A stretch of DNA of 64,000 nt, from the NCBI RefSeq assembly GCF_003626975.1, contig NZ_CP032616.1:310001-374000 (forward strand). The letters run 5' to 3'. This DNA comes from Pseudomonas sp. DY-1 (GTDB lineage Bacteria; Pseudomonadota; Gammaproteobacteria; Pseudomonadales; Pseudomonadaceae). Below are positions 1 to 8,668 of this stretch, piece by piece. The notes below the pieces were generated by a model. The model saw only the letters and a list, made by a program, of their open reading frames with translations, was not told where the DNA came from and did not search any database. The position numbers were made by a program, and so were the translations under genes. Position 1 is the stretch's first letter. Each line of letters begins with the position of its first letter.

Positions 1-4
1 AAGC

Positions 5-38
5 GAGGGACTGGCGGCCAAGCTGGCGCCAGTCCCTC
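5..38 (-). terminator. Inverted repeat after the Mpo1-like gene
   Basis: An 11-bp perfect inverted repeat (5-15 with 28-38) with a 12-nt spacer lies just beyond the stop of the leftward Mpo1-like gene. There is no clear U tract, so it could be a weak terminator or an mRNA-stabilising hairpin. Whatever lies to the left of the window might also use it. Confidence 0.35.
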
Positions 39-51
39 CGAGTTTCCGGGC

Positions 52-369
52 TCAGAAACGGATGCGCCCGGTCAGCGCGTCCTTCAGCATCACCCAGTCG
101 CCCATGAAGCTGTAAAGCGGATACTTGAACGTGGCCGGCTTGTTCTTCTCGAAGACGAAGTGGCCAACCCAGGCAAAGCCGTAGCCGGCGAAGGGAATGG
201 CCAGCAGCCAGATCCACTGCTGGGTAGCCAGTGCATAGCCGAGGATGCTGAGCACCAGCAGGCTGCCGACGTAGTGGAGACGGCGGCAGGTGTCGTTACT
301 GTGTTCCTGCAGGTAGTAGGGGTAGAACTCGGCGAAGCTTTGGAAGCGATGGACGGACTCGGCGGGCAT
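52..369 (-). CDS. Mpo1-like (DUF962) membrane protein
   Basis: This 105-residue protein matches the DUF962/Mpo1-like family, whose yeast member YGL010w is a 2-hydroxy fatty acid dioxygenase of the ER. The bacterial substrate is unknown. Two hydrophobic segments lie at about residues 33-50 and 54-72. Conserved histidines are in the N-terminal HYVG and the VGHFVFE motifs, and the NKPATF motif follows, as usual in the family. The ATG start has a GGAGC ribosome site upstream. The gene diverges from the AraC regulator at 513, which leaves a shared 143-bp promoter interval. The family call is firm; the enzymatic role is inference. Confidence 0.85.
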   Translation of the reverse strand: MPAESVHRFQSFAEFYPYYLQEHSNDTCRRLHYVGSLLVLSILGYALATQQWIWLLAIPFAGYGFAWVGHFVFEKNKPATFKYPLYSFMGDWVMLKDALTGRIRF

Positions 370-512
370 GGTGGCTGCTCCAGGTTCTTGTTGTCTGGAG
401 CAGTGTAGGACGGCTGTCTCCGGGGGCCAGTGACAATGGGCGCCACTTTAGTATCCTTGCCGGCACGCCGCCCTGCTGGCGGCTGCCTTGAACTTCAGAA
501 CAAGAAGGCGCC

Positions 513-1523
513 ATGAGCGAACGCACGACTTCTTCGAGCTGGGCCCTGGGGATAGTCCAGGCCCTGGAAATGGGCGGTGTGGACTGCCGCAACCTGTTTC
601 CCGAACTCGGTCTCGACTACCAGGCCTTGAATGATCCTGACGCCCGTTTCCCCCAGGACGGCATGACACGCCTCTGGTTGCGCGCGGTCGAGCTGTCCGG
701 TAATCCGGCCATCGGCCTGAACATGGCCAAGGTCGTACGGCCGGCATCCTTCCACGTGGTCGGCTATGCGCTGATGTCCAGCCGTACTCTCAAGGAGGGG
801 TTCGCGCGGCTGGTGCGCTACCAGCGAATCATCGCCGAGGGCGCCGACCTCAGCTTCGGCGGCACGCCGGAAGGCTACGAGCTGCGGCTGTCGATCCATG
901 GCGATCGGCTGCCGCCGGCGCGGCAGAGCGCCGAGGCGTCCATGGCTTATTGCCTGGCATTCTGCCGGTGGATGACCGGGCGACCGATCAACCCGCTGGA
1001 GATTCGTTTCCAGGGGCCGGCGCCCACGGACCTCGAACCCTATCGCCAGGTGTTTCAGGCCCCGTTGCGTTTCAATGCCGAGCACTGCGCCTTGCTGTTC
1101 AGTCGCGCTGACATGGATACGCCATTGCCCACCGCGAACGAATCTCTGGCCCAGCTACACGATCGCTTCGCCGGTGACTACCTGGCGCGCTTCTCCGGTA
1201 CCCGCGTCACCCACCAGGTGCGGCAGGTGCTTTGCCGCCTGTTGCCCCAGGGCGAGCCCAAGCGCGAGGTGGTTGCGAGCCTGATGCACTTTTCGCAACG
1301 CACCCTGCAACGGCGCTTGCAGGAAGAGGGTGTGAGCTTCCAGCAACTGCTGGACGACACGCGCCGCGAGCTGGCCGAGCAGTACCTGGCACAGGCAAAC
1401 CTGACCTTGCTGGAGATTGCCTACCTGTTGGGTTTCGCTGATCCGAGCAACTTCTTCCGTGCCTTCCGCCGCTGGTTCGACAGCACACCGGGAGAATACC
1501 GAGCGCGCCTGGAAGAGGTCTGA
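513..1523 (+). CDS. AraC-family transcriptional regulator
   Basis: The 336-residue protein has the architecture of OruR/ArgR-like AraC regulators. An arabinose-binding-like sensor domain (about residues 20-205) is followed by a C-terminal AraC/XylS DNA-binding domain (about 230-332). The second helix-turn-helix carries the family hallmark LGFADPSNFFRAFRRW and ends with TPGEYR. The inducer cannot be told. Regulators of this subfamily often control a neighbouring gene, and the divergent Mpo1-like gene at 52-369 is the obvious candidate. The region downstream is an intergenic repeat, so the gene is probably monocistronic. Confidence 0.9.
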   Translation: MSERTTSSSWALGIVQALEMGGVDCRNLFPELGLDYQALNDPDARFPQDGMTRLWLRAVELSGNPAIGLNMAKVVRPASFHVVGYALMSSRTLKEGFARLVRYQRIIAEGADLSFGGTPEGYELRLSIHGDRLPPARQSAEASMAYCLAFCRWMTGRPINPLEIRFQGPAPTDLEPYRQVFQAPLRFNAEHCALLFSRADMDTPLPTANESLAQLHDRFAGDYLARFSGTRVTHQVRQVLCRLLPQGEPKREVVASLMHFSQRTLQRRLQEEGVSFQQLLDDTRRELAEQYLAQANLTLLEIAYLLGFADPSNFFRAFRRWFDSTPGEYRARLEEV

Positions 1524-1557
1524 TCCGCGCCCGCCGTGGGGAATTAGCGGCCCCGTG

Positions 1558-1657
1558 GGTTGGTCCGAGTCTATGAGGCCCAACGCAGTCAGTTACAGGC
1601 GCCGAAGCGTTGCCTTTCGCTGCGCTCTAGCGGAACGCCGCCCGCACCAACCTACGA
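1558..1657. repeat. Diverged intergenic repeat of the CCAACCTACG family
   Basis: The left arm begins GGGTTGGTC and later has GAGGCCCAACG. The right arm contains TTTCGCTGCGCTCT and ends ACCAACCTACG. The same arms recur at 38852-38885, 59579-59661 and 62173-62248. This copy is the most decayed. It sits directly beside a REP element at 1663-1702, between the AraC gene and trkH. Confidence 0.6.
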
Positions 1658-1662
1658 AAGCC

Positions 1663-1702
1663 TGTGGGAGCGAATTCATTCGCGATTGAAATCGCTCCCA
1701 CA
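1663..1702. repeat. REP-type palindrome pair
   Basis: The arms TGTGGGAGCGA and TCGCTCCCACA enclose a short spacer that contains GAATTCATTCGCGA. This is the classic Pseudomonas REP signature. The copy lies between convergent genes and could serve as a transcript end for either side. Confidence 0.8.
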
Positions 1703-1726
1703 GTTAAACCGCTAGCGCACTGAGCC

Positions 1727-3181
1727 TCAGTGCCTCCAGAAATAAGGCGTGAGCAGGACCAGGACGGTGAGGATCTCCAGGCGGCCCATCAGCATGCCGA
1801 GGGTCAGCAGCCACTTGGCGCCGTCCGGCAGGCTGGAAAAGTTGCCCGCCGGGCCAATGATCTCGCCCAGCCCGGGGCCTACGCCGGAAACCGTCGCCGC
1901 AGCGCCGGTGAGTGCGGTGATCCAGTCCAGCCCCATCAGCGAAAGGCCCAGGGCGATGGCGCAAATGATTAGAGTGAAGAAGAACGAGAAGGTCAGGATC
2001 GAGCGGACGATATCTTCGTCCAGCCGGTGGCCGTTGTAGCTCTGCTTGATCACCGCGCGCGGATGCACCAGTTGCGTCAGGTTGGCTTTCAGCAGGATGT
2101 AGGCGACCTGGAATCGGAAGATCTTGATGCCGCCGGCGGTCGAGCCGGAGCAGCCGCCGACGAAGCCCAGGTAGAAGAACAACATCAGTGAGAAGTTGCC
2201 CCAGAGGCTGTAGTCGCCCAGGGCGAAACCGGTAGTGGTGAGGATGGATGTGGTGTTCACCGCCACGTGGCGCAGCGCATCCAGCCAGTGAAGTTCGGTG
2301 GTCAGCCAGTACCAGGTGCCTAGCACCAGCCATGTCGCAAGCAGCAGGGCGATGAAGCCGCGTACCTGTTCATCCTTGATCAGGGCCTTGCGATTTCCCC
2401 GCAGGACCGACACGTAGAGCATGAAGGGCAGGCTGCCGAGGATCATCACGACCACCGCTACCCAGTGCACCGCCGGCGCGTCCCACTTGGCCAGGGACTG
2501 ATCGGACGTGGAGAATCCGCCGGTGGCGATAGCCGACATGGCGTGGTTGACCGCATCGAACAGGCTCATACCGGCGGCCCAGAAGGCCAGGGAGCCAATC
2601 AATGTGAAGCCCACGTAAATGGCGACGATGTATTTGGCCACCATGTGGGAGCGCGGCATGACCTTGTCCGAGCGGTCGGACGATTCGGTCTGGAACAGGC
2701 GCATGCCACCAATGCGCAGCAGTGGCAGGATCGCTACCGCCATGCCGATGAAGCCAATGCCCCCGAGCCAGTGCAGCAGCGAGCGCCAGATGAGGATGCC
2801 TGGCGACATGTTGTCCAGGCCACTCAGTACCGTGGCGCCAGTGGCGGTGATGCCGGACATGCTCTCGAACCAGGCGTCGGTGTAGCTGATGCGCTGGGTG
2901 AACAGGAAGGGCAGGGCCGCGAAAACGCAAACGACGATCCAACTCGACACTGTCAGGAGGTACATGTCGCGAGGGCGCAGGTGGACGTGTTCGGGGCGCC
3001 CGGGAATGATCAGCGCCAGTCCCGCGATGAAGGTGATCAAGCTCGACCAGACAAAGGAATTGATGTCGCCTGTGCGGTCGTAGGTCACCAGTGTCAGCAC
3101 GGGAATGGCCATGCTGACCGCCAGGGTGATCAGGAAGATACCGTTGAGAAAGCCGATGATGCGAAGTGTCGGCAGGGCCAT
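1727..3181 (-). CDS. trkH: TrkH potassium uptake channel subunit (copy 1)
   Basis: This 484-residue membrane protein is the ion-conducting subunit of the Trk K+ uptake system, which works with cytoplasmic NAD-binding TrkA. Four P-loop filter segments are visible: GITATGATV (about residue 110), ATGGFST (about 218), TTTGF (about 318) and SGVGPGLG (near the C-terminus). The start is placed at the ATG for MALPTLRIIG, which aligns exactly with the second copy, rather than at an in-frame ATG six codons upstream. It lies 77 bp downstream of the second trkH on the same strand, so the two may be co-transcribed. No trkA is present in the window. Confidence 0.93.
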   Translation of the reverse strand: MALPTLRIIGFLNGIFLITLAVSMAIPVLTLVTYDRTGDINSFVWSSLITFIAGLALIIPGRPEHVHLRPRDMYLLTVSSWIVVCVFAALPFLFTQRISYTDAWFESMSGITATGATVLSGLDNMSPGILIWRSLLHWLGGIGFIGMAVAILPLLRIGGMRLFQTESSDRSDKVMPRSHMVAKYIVAIYVGFTLIGSLAFWAAGMSLFDAVNHAMSAIATGGFSTSDQSLAKWDAPAVHWVAVVVMILGSLPFMLYVSVLRGNRKALIKDEQVRGFIALLLATWLVLGTWYWLTTELHWLDALRHVAVNTTSILTTTGFALGDYSLWGNFSLMLFFYLGFVGGCSGSTAGGIKIFRFQVAYILLKANLTQLVHPRAVIKQSYNGHRLDEDIVRSILTFSFFFTLIICAIALGLSLMGLDWITALTGAAATVSGVGPGLGEIIGPAGNFSSLPDGAKWLLTLGMLMGRLEILTVLVLLTPYFWRH

Positions 3182-3258
3182 GGGGTCCGCTTCAGACAAG
3201 GGGCGAAAGGCGCAATTCTAACCCTGCGCCGCATCCTGTAAAACCGGGCATGACGGTT

Positions 3259-4713
3259 TCAGTGCCGCCAGAACTTCGGTGTGAACAGCACCAGTACCGT
3301 GAGAATCTCGAGACGGCCGAGCAGCATGCCGATGGTCAGCAGCCATTTGGCCGAATCCGGCAGGGTGGAGAAGTTGCCCACCGGTCCAATGATGGGCCCC
3401 AGGCCCGGTCCGACGTTGCACACCGCCGTGGCGGCTCCGGTAAGGGCGGTGACCCAGTCCAGGCCCAGCAGGCAGAGGCCGAGAGCGATTACGGCAATGG
3501 TGGTGGTGAAGAAGAACGAGAAGGTGATCAGCGAACGGACGATGTCGTCGTCGAGGTTATGGCCGTTGTACTGCTGCTTGATCACCGCGCGCGGGTGCAC
3601 CAGTTGTTGCAGGTTGGCCATCAGCAATTGCCAGGCCACCTGGAAGCGGAAGATCTTCAGTCCACCGGCGGTTGAGCCCGAACAGCCGCCGACGAAGGTC
3701 AGGTAGAAGAACAGCAGCACCGAGAAACTGCCCCAGAGGGTGTAGTCGCCAAGCACCACCCCCGTCGTCGTGACGACCGAGGTAACGTTCAGTGCAACGA
3801 TCCTTACGGCGTCGAGCCAGGCGTTGTCGGAGTTGGCCCAAAGCCACGTACCGACAAATAGCCAGGTGACCACCAGGAAACCGACGAAGCCGTGGACCTG
3901 GTGATCGCGCAGCAAGGCGGTACGGTTGCCGCGCAGCGTGGCGACGAGCAACGTGAAGGGCAGGCTGCCAAGTATCATCACCACCACTGCCACCCAGTGC
4001 ACAGCGGGTTGCCTCCAGTTGGCCAGCGAGGCGTCGGAGGTGGAGAAGCCGCCGGTGGAAATCAGCGACATCGAGTGGTTGACGGCCTCGAATGGCGTCA
4101 TGCCGGCGAGCCAGAATGCGACGGTGCCGAGGATGGTCAGCCCGGTGTAGATCAGCACGATGTACTTGGCCACCATGTGTGAGCGTGGCATGACTTTCTC
4201 GCCCCAGTCGGATGACTCGGTCTGGAACAGGCGCATGCCGCCGACCCGCAGCAGCGGCAGAATCGCCACCGCCATGCCGATGAAGCCGATACCGCCAAGC
4301 CAATGCAGCATGGAGCGCCAGATCAGCAGACCAGGCGAAGCATGGTCCAGGCCGGTGAGCACTGTGGAACCGGTTGTTGTGATGCCGGACATGGTCTCAA
4401 AGAACGAGTCCGTGTAGCTGATGTGCTGGATCAGCACCATGGGCAGTGCCGCGAAGCAGCAGACGATGACCCAGCTCGCCGTGGTCAGCATGTACATGTC
4501 GCGCGGCCGCAGGTTGATGTGTTCCGGGCGTCCGGGACCGACCAGTGCCAGGCCGACGACGAAGGTGATCAGGCTCGACCAGAGGAAGGCGAAGATGTCG
4601 TCGGTGCGCTCGAAGAGCAGGAGAGTGAGCATGGGAATGACCATGCTCACTGCCAGCGTGATGAGAAACAGGCCGATGATGAAGCCGATAGTGCGCAGTG
4701 TCGGCAGGGACAT
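3259..4713 (-). CDS. trkH: TrkH potassium uptake channel subunit (copy 2)
   Basis: This second 484-residue TrkH is of identical length to its neighbour and closely similar along its whole length, for example in LHWLGGIGFIGMAVAILPLL. Filter segments read GITTTGSTV, STGGFST, TTTGV and CNVGPGLG. The fourth loop (CNVGPG) differs from copy 1 (SGVGPG), so the two channels may differ in cation preference or kinetics. It is first in the leftward transcription unit and shares a 242-bp divergent region with the nitroreductase at 4956. In-place tandem duplication is the simplest origin. Confidence 0.93.
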   Translation of the reverse strand: MSLPTLRTIGFIIGLFLITLAVSMVIPMLTLLLFERTDDIFAFLWSSLITFVVGLALVGPGRPEHINLRPRDMYMLTTASWVIVCCFAALPMVLIQHISYTDSFFETMSGITTTGSTVLTGLDHASPGLLIWRSMLHWLGGIGFIGMAVAILPLLRVGGMRLFQTESSDWGEKVMPRSHMVAKYIVLIYTGLTILGTVAFWLAGMTPFEAVNHSMSLISTGGFSTSDASLANWRQPAVHWVAVVVMILGSLPFTLLVATLRGNRTALLRDHQVHGFVGFLVVTWLFVGTWLWANSDNAWLDAVRIVALNVTSVVTTTGVVLGDYTLWGSFSVLLFFYLTFVGGCSGSTAGGLKIFRFQVAWQLLMANLQQLVHPRAVIKQQYNGHNLDDDIVRSLITFSFFFTTTIAVIALGLCLLGLDWVTALTGAATAVCNVGPGLGPIIGPVGNFSTLPDSAKWLLTIGMLLGRLEILTVLVLFTPKFWRH

Positions 4714-4955
4714 GGAGCTCTCTGGACGGTGTTCGGACGCGGCATTCTATCCGGCCTTTGCCCCCCCTGAAACGCCCAGATCAAAGCCGCTTCAGGGAGC
4801 TGGTGCAGAACTGGATAGTTGCCCTTGCGCGGTTCCAGGTACGTAGTGTTCGATGGACTGTTGCCATCGCTGGAAGTCAGACTGATTACCGCAGATCCGG
4901 GACTGAGTCGCGTTATCGGCTAGAATGCCGGCTCCCTGATTTATGGAGGTGGCCG

Positions 4956-5513
4956 ATGGAGGCTCTCGACGCTCTGCTTAACCGCGTATCCCTGGCTCGC
5001 CTGCAGGCACCCGCCCCGGACGCCGCCCAGCGCGAGGTGCTGTTCCGCGCGGCCTTGCGTGCACCAGACCATGGCTATCTGCGTCCCTGGCGCTTCCTGA
5101 CCATCGAAGGCGAAGGTCGCGAGAAGCTCGGTGAGCTGTTCGTGTCCGCTGTGCTCGCCAAGGATGCCCAGGCGTCGGAAGCCGCTACTACCAAGGCGCG
5201 CAATATGCCGCTGCGGGCACCCCTGATGGTCGTGGTGATCGCTACCTTGCAGGCCGGCCACAAGGTGCCGGAAGTCGAGCAATTGCTGTCGGCCGGTTGC
5301 GCCGCTCACGGCATGCTGCTGGCCGCTCATGCGCTTGGACTGGGGGCCATCTGGCGTACCGGCGAGATGGCGTATGACCGCACCGTCGCCACCGGCCTCG
5401 GGCTGGCCGAGAACGAGCGGGTGGTGGGTTTCCTCTACCTGGGCAGTGTCGAGGGTGAGCGCCGTGCAGCGCCGGAACTGGCTTCGGCAGACTTCGTTCA
5501 GGCCTGGGGCTGA
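4956..5513 (+). CDS. YdjA-type nitroreductase family protein
   Basis: This is a 185-residue FMN-dependent nitroreductase-fold enzyme close in length to E. coli YdjA (183). The N-terminal FMN phosphate-binding part reads RAPDHGYLRPWRF. A second cofactor segment, LLAAHALGLGAIWRTG, lies at about residues 123-138. The start is the ATG at 4956 behind a GGAGGT ribosome site. A longer in-frame extension upstream has no similarity. A TAGAAT hexamer at 4921 is a plausible -10 box. The physiological substrate is unknown. The gene converges with the histidine kinase gene, stop to stop with no gap. Confidence 0.88.
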   Translation: MEALDALLNRVSLARLQAPAPDAAQREVLFRAALRAPDHGYLRPWRFLTIEGEGREKLGELFVSAVLAKDAQASEAATTKARNMPLRAPLMVVVIATLQAGHKVPEVEQLLSAGCAAHGMLLAAHALGLGAIWRTGEMAYDRTVATGLGLAENERVVGFLYLGSVEGERRAAPELASADFVQAWG

Positions 5514-6839
5514 TCAGGCCTTCAATACAGTGGGTAACTCCAGGGTGGCGATGAAGCCGCCCTCGGGGTGATTGCCCAAGGACAGGCTGCCGCCGTGGCG
5601 CTCCACTGCCCGACGGGCGATGGCCAGTCCCAAGCCATGGCCAGCTCCGGTCTGATTGGGGGCGCGGAAGAAGGGTTCGCCCAGCAATGCCAGGTGTTCG
5701 TTGGCGGCACCTGGGCCGTGGTCGCGGACCTGGATCACCAGGCTTCCTTCCTGTTCCTTGACCGTTACTTCCACCGGCTGCCCTAGGGGATTGAAGCGCA
5801 GGGCGTTGCGCAGCAGGTTGTCCAGCGCGCGTTCCAGCATGTCGGGCCAGCCCTCGACTTTTGGGTCGCCGGTGCAATCGATGCGGACTTGCTGGTCCGG
5901 CGCCAGCAGTCGGGCGTCGTCCTTCAGCTTTTCCAGCAGTGGCCGCATTGTGATCGGACGGTGAGCGCCAGGTTCCGCATCGAGCCGGGCCAGGGCGAGG
6001 ATTTCGCTGATCAGGGCTTCGAGGCGGTCGCATTCCTGGCCCAGGCGTGGCCACAGGGCGTCCCGTTGATGGGGCTCGGCGCGCTCGGCCAGCGCCAGGG
6101 CGATGCGCAGACGCGCGAGTGGCGAGCGCAGTTCGTGGGACACGTCGCGCAGGAGTTGGCGCTGGCTGCCAATCAAGCCTTGCAGGCGTTGCCCCATGCG
6201 GTTGAAGTCGCCGGCCAGAACGCCTAGCTCATCCCGTCGACGTGCCAGGCGCGCCAGGCTGTCTTGCTGGTAAGCCGTCTGGCCGAGGTCGTGTACGGCG
6301 CGGCGAAGGCGGTCCAGCGGCCGGGTGATGGACAGGGTGAGGGCCAGGCTGAACAGCGTCAGTACTACCAGGGCGATGCCCAGCGCGCTAAAGGGCCACA
6401 GCAGGCTGCCGCGGTGCCAGGCATCCAGTTCGCGGTAGGGAATGCGGTAGATGAGCAGATAGGACTCGCCGCTGGCTGGGCTGGTGTATTCCTCGGTCAG
6501 GCGACGCCAGGGCAGTCGGCGCGAGTTCTGCTGGCGGGCCTCGAAGGCCGCAGCACGCGGAGGGAACGTACCTTCTACTACCGGTTGGCCGGTGTCGTTG
6601 AGTATCTGAATGTCGATCCGTGCGCGATGACGGAAGTGCTCCAGGTATCGCTGCGTGTCGTGCGGGCCTTGCCCTTCATAGCGCTGCACGAGGCGCTCGG
6701 CCAGCCCCTGGAGGGTGGGGTGGTGACTGAGGATCCAGGCATCCTGGTTGAGGGCGCGGCCCAGCAGGATGGACAGGCCGGCTACCAGGGCCAGCGCCAG
6801 CCAGAGGGTGGCCAGGATTCTCCAGAAGAGTGAACGCAC
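5514..6839 (-). CDS. cpxA: CpxA-like sensor histidine kinase
   Basis: This 441-residue inner-membrane kinase has an N-terminal membrane helix (about residues 5-27), a periplasmic sensor domain, a second helix (about 150-170), HAMP (ITRPLDRLR), a HisKA box with phospho-acceptor H235 in RDVSHELRSPL, and HATPase_c motifs (NLLRNALRF, RDHGPG, GHGLGLAI). I chose the GTG at 6839 because AGGAG lies 6 nt upstream. A TTG seven codons earlier is less likely. It lies downstream of the cpxP-like and cpxR-like genes on the same strand, as in P. aeruginosa PA3204-PA3206 (order from memory). It senses envelope stress and phosphorylates the regulator at 7484-8161. Confidence 0.88.
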   Translation of the reverse strand: MRSLFWRILATLWLALALVAGLSILLGRALNQDAWILSHHPTLQGLAERLVQRYEGQGPHDTQRYLEHFRHRARIDIQILNDTGQPVVEGTFPPRAAAFEARQQNSRRLPWRRLTEEYTSPASGESYLLIYRIPYRELDAWHRGSLLWPFSALGIALVVLTLFSLALTLSITRPLDRLRRAVHDLGQTAYQQDSLARLARRRDELGVLAGDFNRMGQRLQGLIGSQRQLLRDVSHELRSPLARLRIALALAERAEPHQRDALWPRLGQECDRLEALISEILALARLDAEPGAHRPITMRPLLEKLKDDARLLAPDQQVRIDCTGDPKVEGWPDMLERALDNLLRNALRFNPLGQPVEVTVKEQEGSLVIQVRDHGPGAANEHLALLGEPFFRAPNQTGAGHGLGLAIARRAVERHGGSLSLGNHPEGGFIATLELPTVLKA

Positions 6840-6925
6840 GGGGTTGCTCCTGAACGGCAAAACCCATCAGGCCGGCTGGCCTGATGGGTGTGTGGTCGGT
6901 GCCTGCGGCGGATGCCGCAAGGCGA

Positions 6926-7336
6926 TTACTGGGCCTTCTTGTCCTTCTCGGCCTTCCAGGCTTCGAACTCGGCGCGTTCAGCGCGACGTTCTTCCATTTT
7001 CTTCTGGATGTCGTCGAAGGTCTTCTGCTGATCGGGCTTGAGCTGAGCGCGGATGGCTTCGCGGTTCTTGGTCTCGGCGGCCTTCAGTTCGTCCTGCATG
7101 GCCTTCTTCTCGGCAGCCGGCAGCTTGTCCAGGTAGCGCTGAGTGATGTCGTGACGGGATTTCATCTGGTCGCGCATCAGCTTGCCGATCTCATGGCGCT
7201 GTTCCTGGGTCAGGTTCAGTTCCTTGAACATGTGGCCACCGAAACCGCGCTCGTGGCGCGGGCCGCCTTCCGGCATGGCCATGGCCAGGGTCGGCAGGGT
7301 AGCGGCGAGCAACAGGGCGGTAAGGGTCTTGCGCAT
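6926..7336 (-). CDS. Spy/CpxP-family periplasmic LTXXQ protein
   Basis: The 136-residue precursor has a signal peptide (about residues 1-20, ending AMA). The mature part is a charged helical protein with the LTQEQR (LTXXQ) motif at about residue 42 and a second copy-like LKPDQQ at about 100. CpxP dampens CpxA signalling and Spy is a periplasmic chaperone. The placement between cpxR-like and cpxA-like genes argues for the CpxP role. The ribosome site is a strong AGGAG. A CpxR-type GTAAA repeat lies about 85-100 bp upstream, which suggests direct induction by the response regulator. Confidence 0.85.
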   Translation of the reverse strand: MRKTLTALLLAATLPTLAMAMPEGGPRHERGFGGHMFKELNLTQEQRHEIGKLMRDQMKSRHDITQRYLDKLPAAEKKAMQDELKAAETKNREAIRAQLKPDQQKTFDDIQKKMEERRAERAEFEAWKAEKDKKAQ

Positions 7337-7419
7337 GGTGGTTCTCCTAGTCTCGATTCCGGCCGGTTGCCGGATGTGCCCAGTCTAGGGATGGCAAGGT
7401 CAAGGGCGGTCAGTCGTGG

Positions 7420-7435
7420 GTAAAGGCTGGGTAAA
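7420..7435 (+). promoter_or_regulatory. Candidate CpxR box (GTAAA-N6-GTAAA)
   Basis: GTAAA at 7420-7424 and again at 7431-7435 form a direct repeat spaced by 6 nt, in the interval between cpxR and the cpxP-like gene. The known CpxR consensus is GTAAA-N5-GTAAA, with some spacing variation. A third GTAAA lies at 7472-7476. The repeat reads on the plus strand while the downstream gene is on the minus strand, so orientation is reversed relative to many characterised sites. Confidence 0.6.
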
Positions 7436-7483
7436 GACGCAGAGCCTGATGACGATCTGCTGCGCGAGATCGTAAACAGACTC

Positions 7484-8161
7484 TCAGGCGCTGTAGTAGT
7501 AGCCGCGACTGCGCAGCGCGAGGATGCGAGGGCGCCCGTCAGCATGGGGGCCGAGCTTCTTGCGCAGGTTGCTGACATGCATGTCCAGGCTACGGTCGTA
7601 GAGGGTCAGCTTGCGGCCGAGCGCCAGCTGCGCCAGTTGCTGCTTGTCCAGTGGTTCGCCGGGTTGACGCAGCAGGGCTTCGAGTAGGCGGCCTTCGGAG
7701 AGCGTCAGGGTCACCTCGTGATTGCCAATGGTGACGACGCCCCGCGCCGGGCTGTAGCAGAGGTCGCCCAGCTCCAGTTGGCTGGATGGTTGCGGCGGCT
7801 GGCTGCGGCGAAGCACGGCGCGCAGGCGGGCGGTGAGCTCGCGGGGGTCGCAAGGCTTGGCCAGATAGTCGTCGGCGCCCAGCTCCAGGCCGAGGATGCG
7901 GTCCAATGGTTCGCCCCGGGCGGAGAGCATGAGGACGGGTAACTCCGGATGATCGCTGCGCAACTGCTTGAGCAGTTCCAGGCCGCTACCGTCCGGCAGC
8001 ATCACATCCAGCACCACTGCGGATGGCGCGTGCTCCGCCAAGGCGGTACGTGCCGAGTGGCCGTCATGGCAGGCGCGGACGACGAAGCCTTCTTGGCTGA
8101 GCCAACTGATCAGGAGCTCGCAGAGTTCCTGATCGTCATCGATAAGCAGCAGTTCACTCAT
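7484..8161 (-). CDS. cpxR: CpxR-like OmpR-family response regulator
   Basis: This 225-residue regulator has a receiver domain with acidic pocket DDD at residues 8-10, phospho-acceptor D52 in LDVMLPDG and the conserved K in YLAKPCDPREL. A winged-helix DNA-binding domain follows and ends in the recognition helix region SLDMHVSNLRKKLG. The stop of the coiled-coil gene upstream is only 7 bp before the ATG, and the Shine-Dalgarno is weak, so translational coupling is likely. In P. aeruginosa the homologue activates envelope functions including mexAB-oprM. Here it probably controls the adjacent cpxP-like gene. Confidence 0.9.
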   Translation of the reverse strand: MSELLLIDDDQELCELLISWLSQEGFVVRACHDGHSARTALAEHAPSAVVLDVMLPDGSGLELLKQLRSDHPELPVLMLSARGEPLDRILGLELGADDYLAKPCDPRELTARLRAVLRRSQPPQPSSQLELGDLCYSPARGVVTIGNHEVTLTLSEGRLLEALLRQPGEPLDKQQLAQLALGRKLTLYDRSLDMHVSNLRKKLGPHADGRPRILALRSRGYYYSA

Positions 8162-8168
8162 GGTGCGG

Positions 8169-8621
8169 TCAGTTGATCCATTGGCGGCGCTGGCGACGCC
8201 CGCCGCGGGCGATCAGGCCGGTAAACAGGGAGAGCAGAGCAACGCCGCCGCCCACCGCGAACCAGGTCTGTTGCTCGCTCAGCAGGCGCGGCGCTTGCGA
8301 GGCCTGTGCTTCCTTGAGTTGCAGCTTGAGGCGCTGGTTTTCCTGACGCAACCGGGTGAGCTGGGCGTTCTCGCGCTCATTGCCGACAGCTTCGACCTGG
8401 GTGGTCAGTTCGTTGCGCAGACGCTCGCTTTCAGCCAGTTGCCGCTGCAACTGGTCGACCTGGGCGAGCAGGGCGTCGTTGGCGGCAATGGGCTCTCGGG
8501 CAGCTTCCGTCATCACCGGAGTGCTTTCCGTCTCCGGTGTTGCAGGTTGGAGTTCTTCAGCCTGGGCCAGGCTGCAGAGCAGCGCGGCGGTTAACAGCAG
8601 GGGCAATTGACCGACGTGCAT
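8169..8621 (-). CDS. Exported coiled-coil protein with C-terminal membrane anchor
   Basis: The 150-residue product has a signal peptide (about 1-21, ending AQA), then a coiled coil rich in Leu, Gln and Glu (about 48-110). A single transmembrane helix (about 121-137) follows, with a basic tail (RGGRRQRRQ). The layout recalls the SH3-and-anchor (YgiM-like) proteins but the SH3 domain is missing. Pseudomonas homologues are sometimes mislabelled as translation initiation factor, which the topology contradicts. It has an AGGAG site and leads the operon into cpxR, so an envelope-associated role is likely. The function is unknown. Confidence 0.75.
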   Translation of the reverse strand: MHVGQLPLLLTAALLCSLAQAEELQPATPETESTPVMTEAAREPIAANDALLAQVDQLQRQLAESERLRNELTTQVEAVGNERENAQLTRLRQENQRLKLQLKEAQASQAPRLLSEQQTWFAVGGGVALLSLFTGLIARGGRRQRRQWIN

Positions 8622-8668
8622 GGGAACTCCTTTTTCCTGGCAGGGGCTGACTGATAGAAGGTGCTGGC

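Noticed and set aside
1717..1733. GCACTGAG-C-CTCAGTGC dyad over the trkH stop codon
   Set aside because: With a 1-nt centre it cannot form an RNA hairpin, and its position over the stop codon argues for chance.
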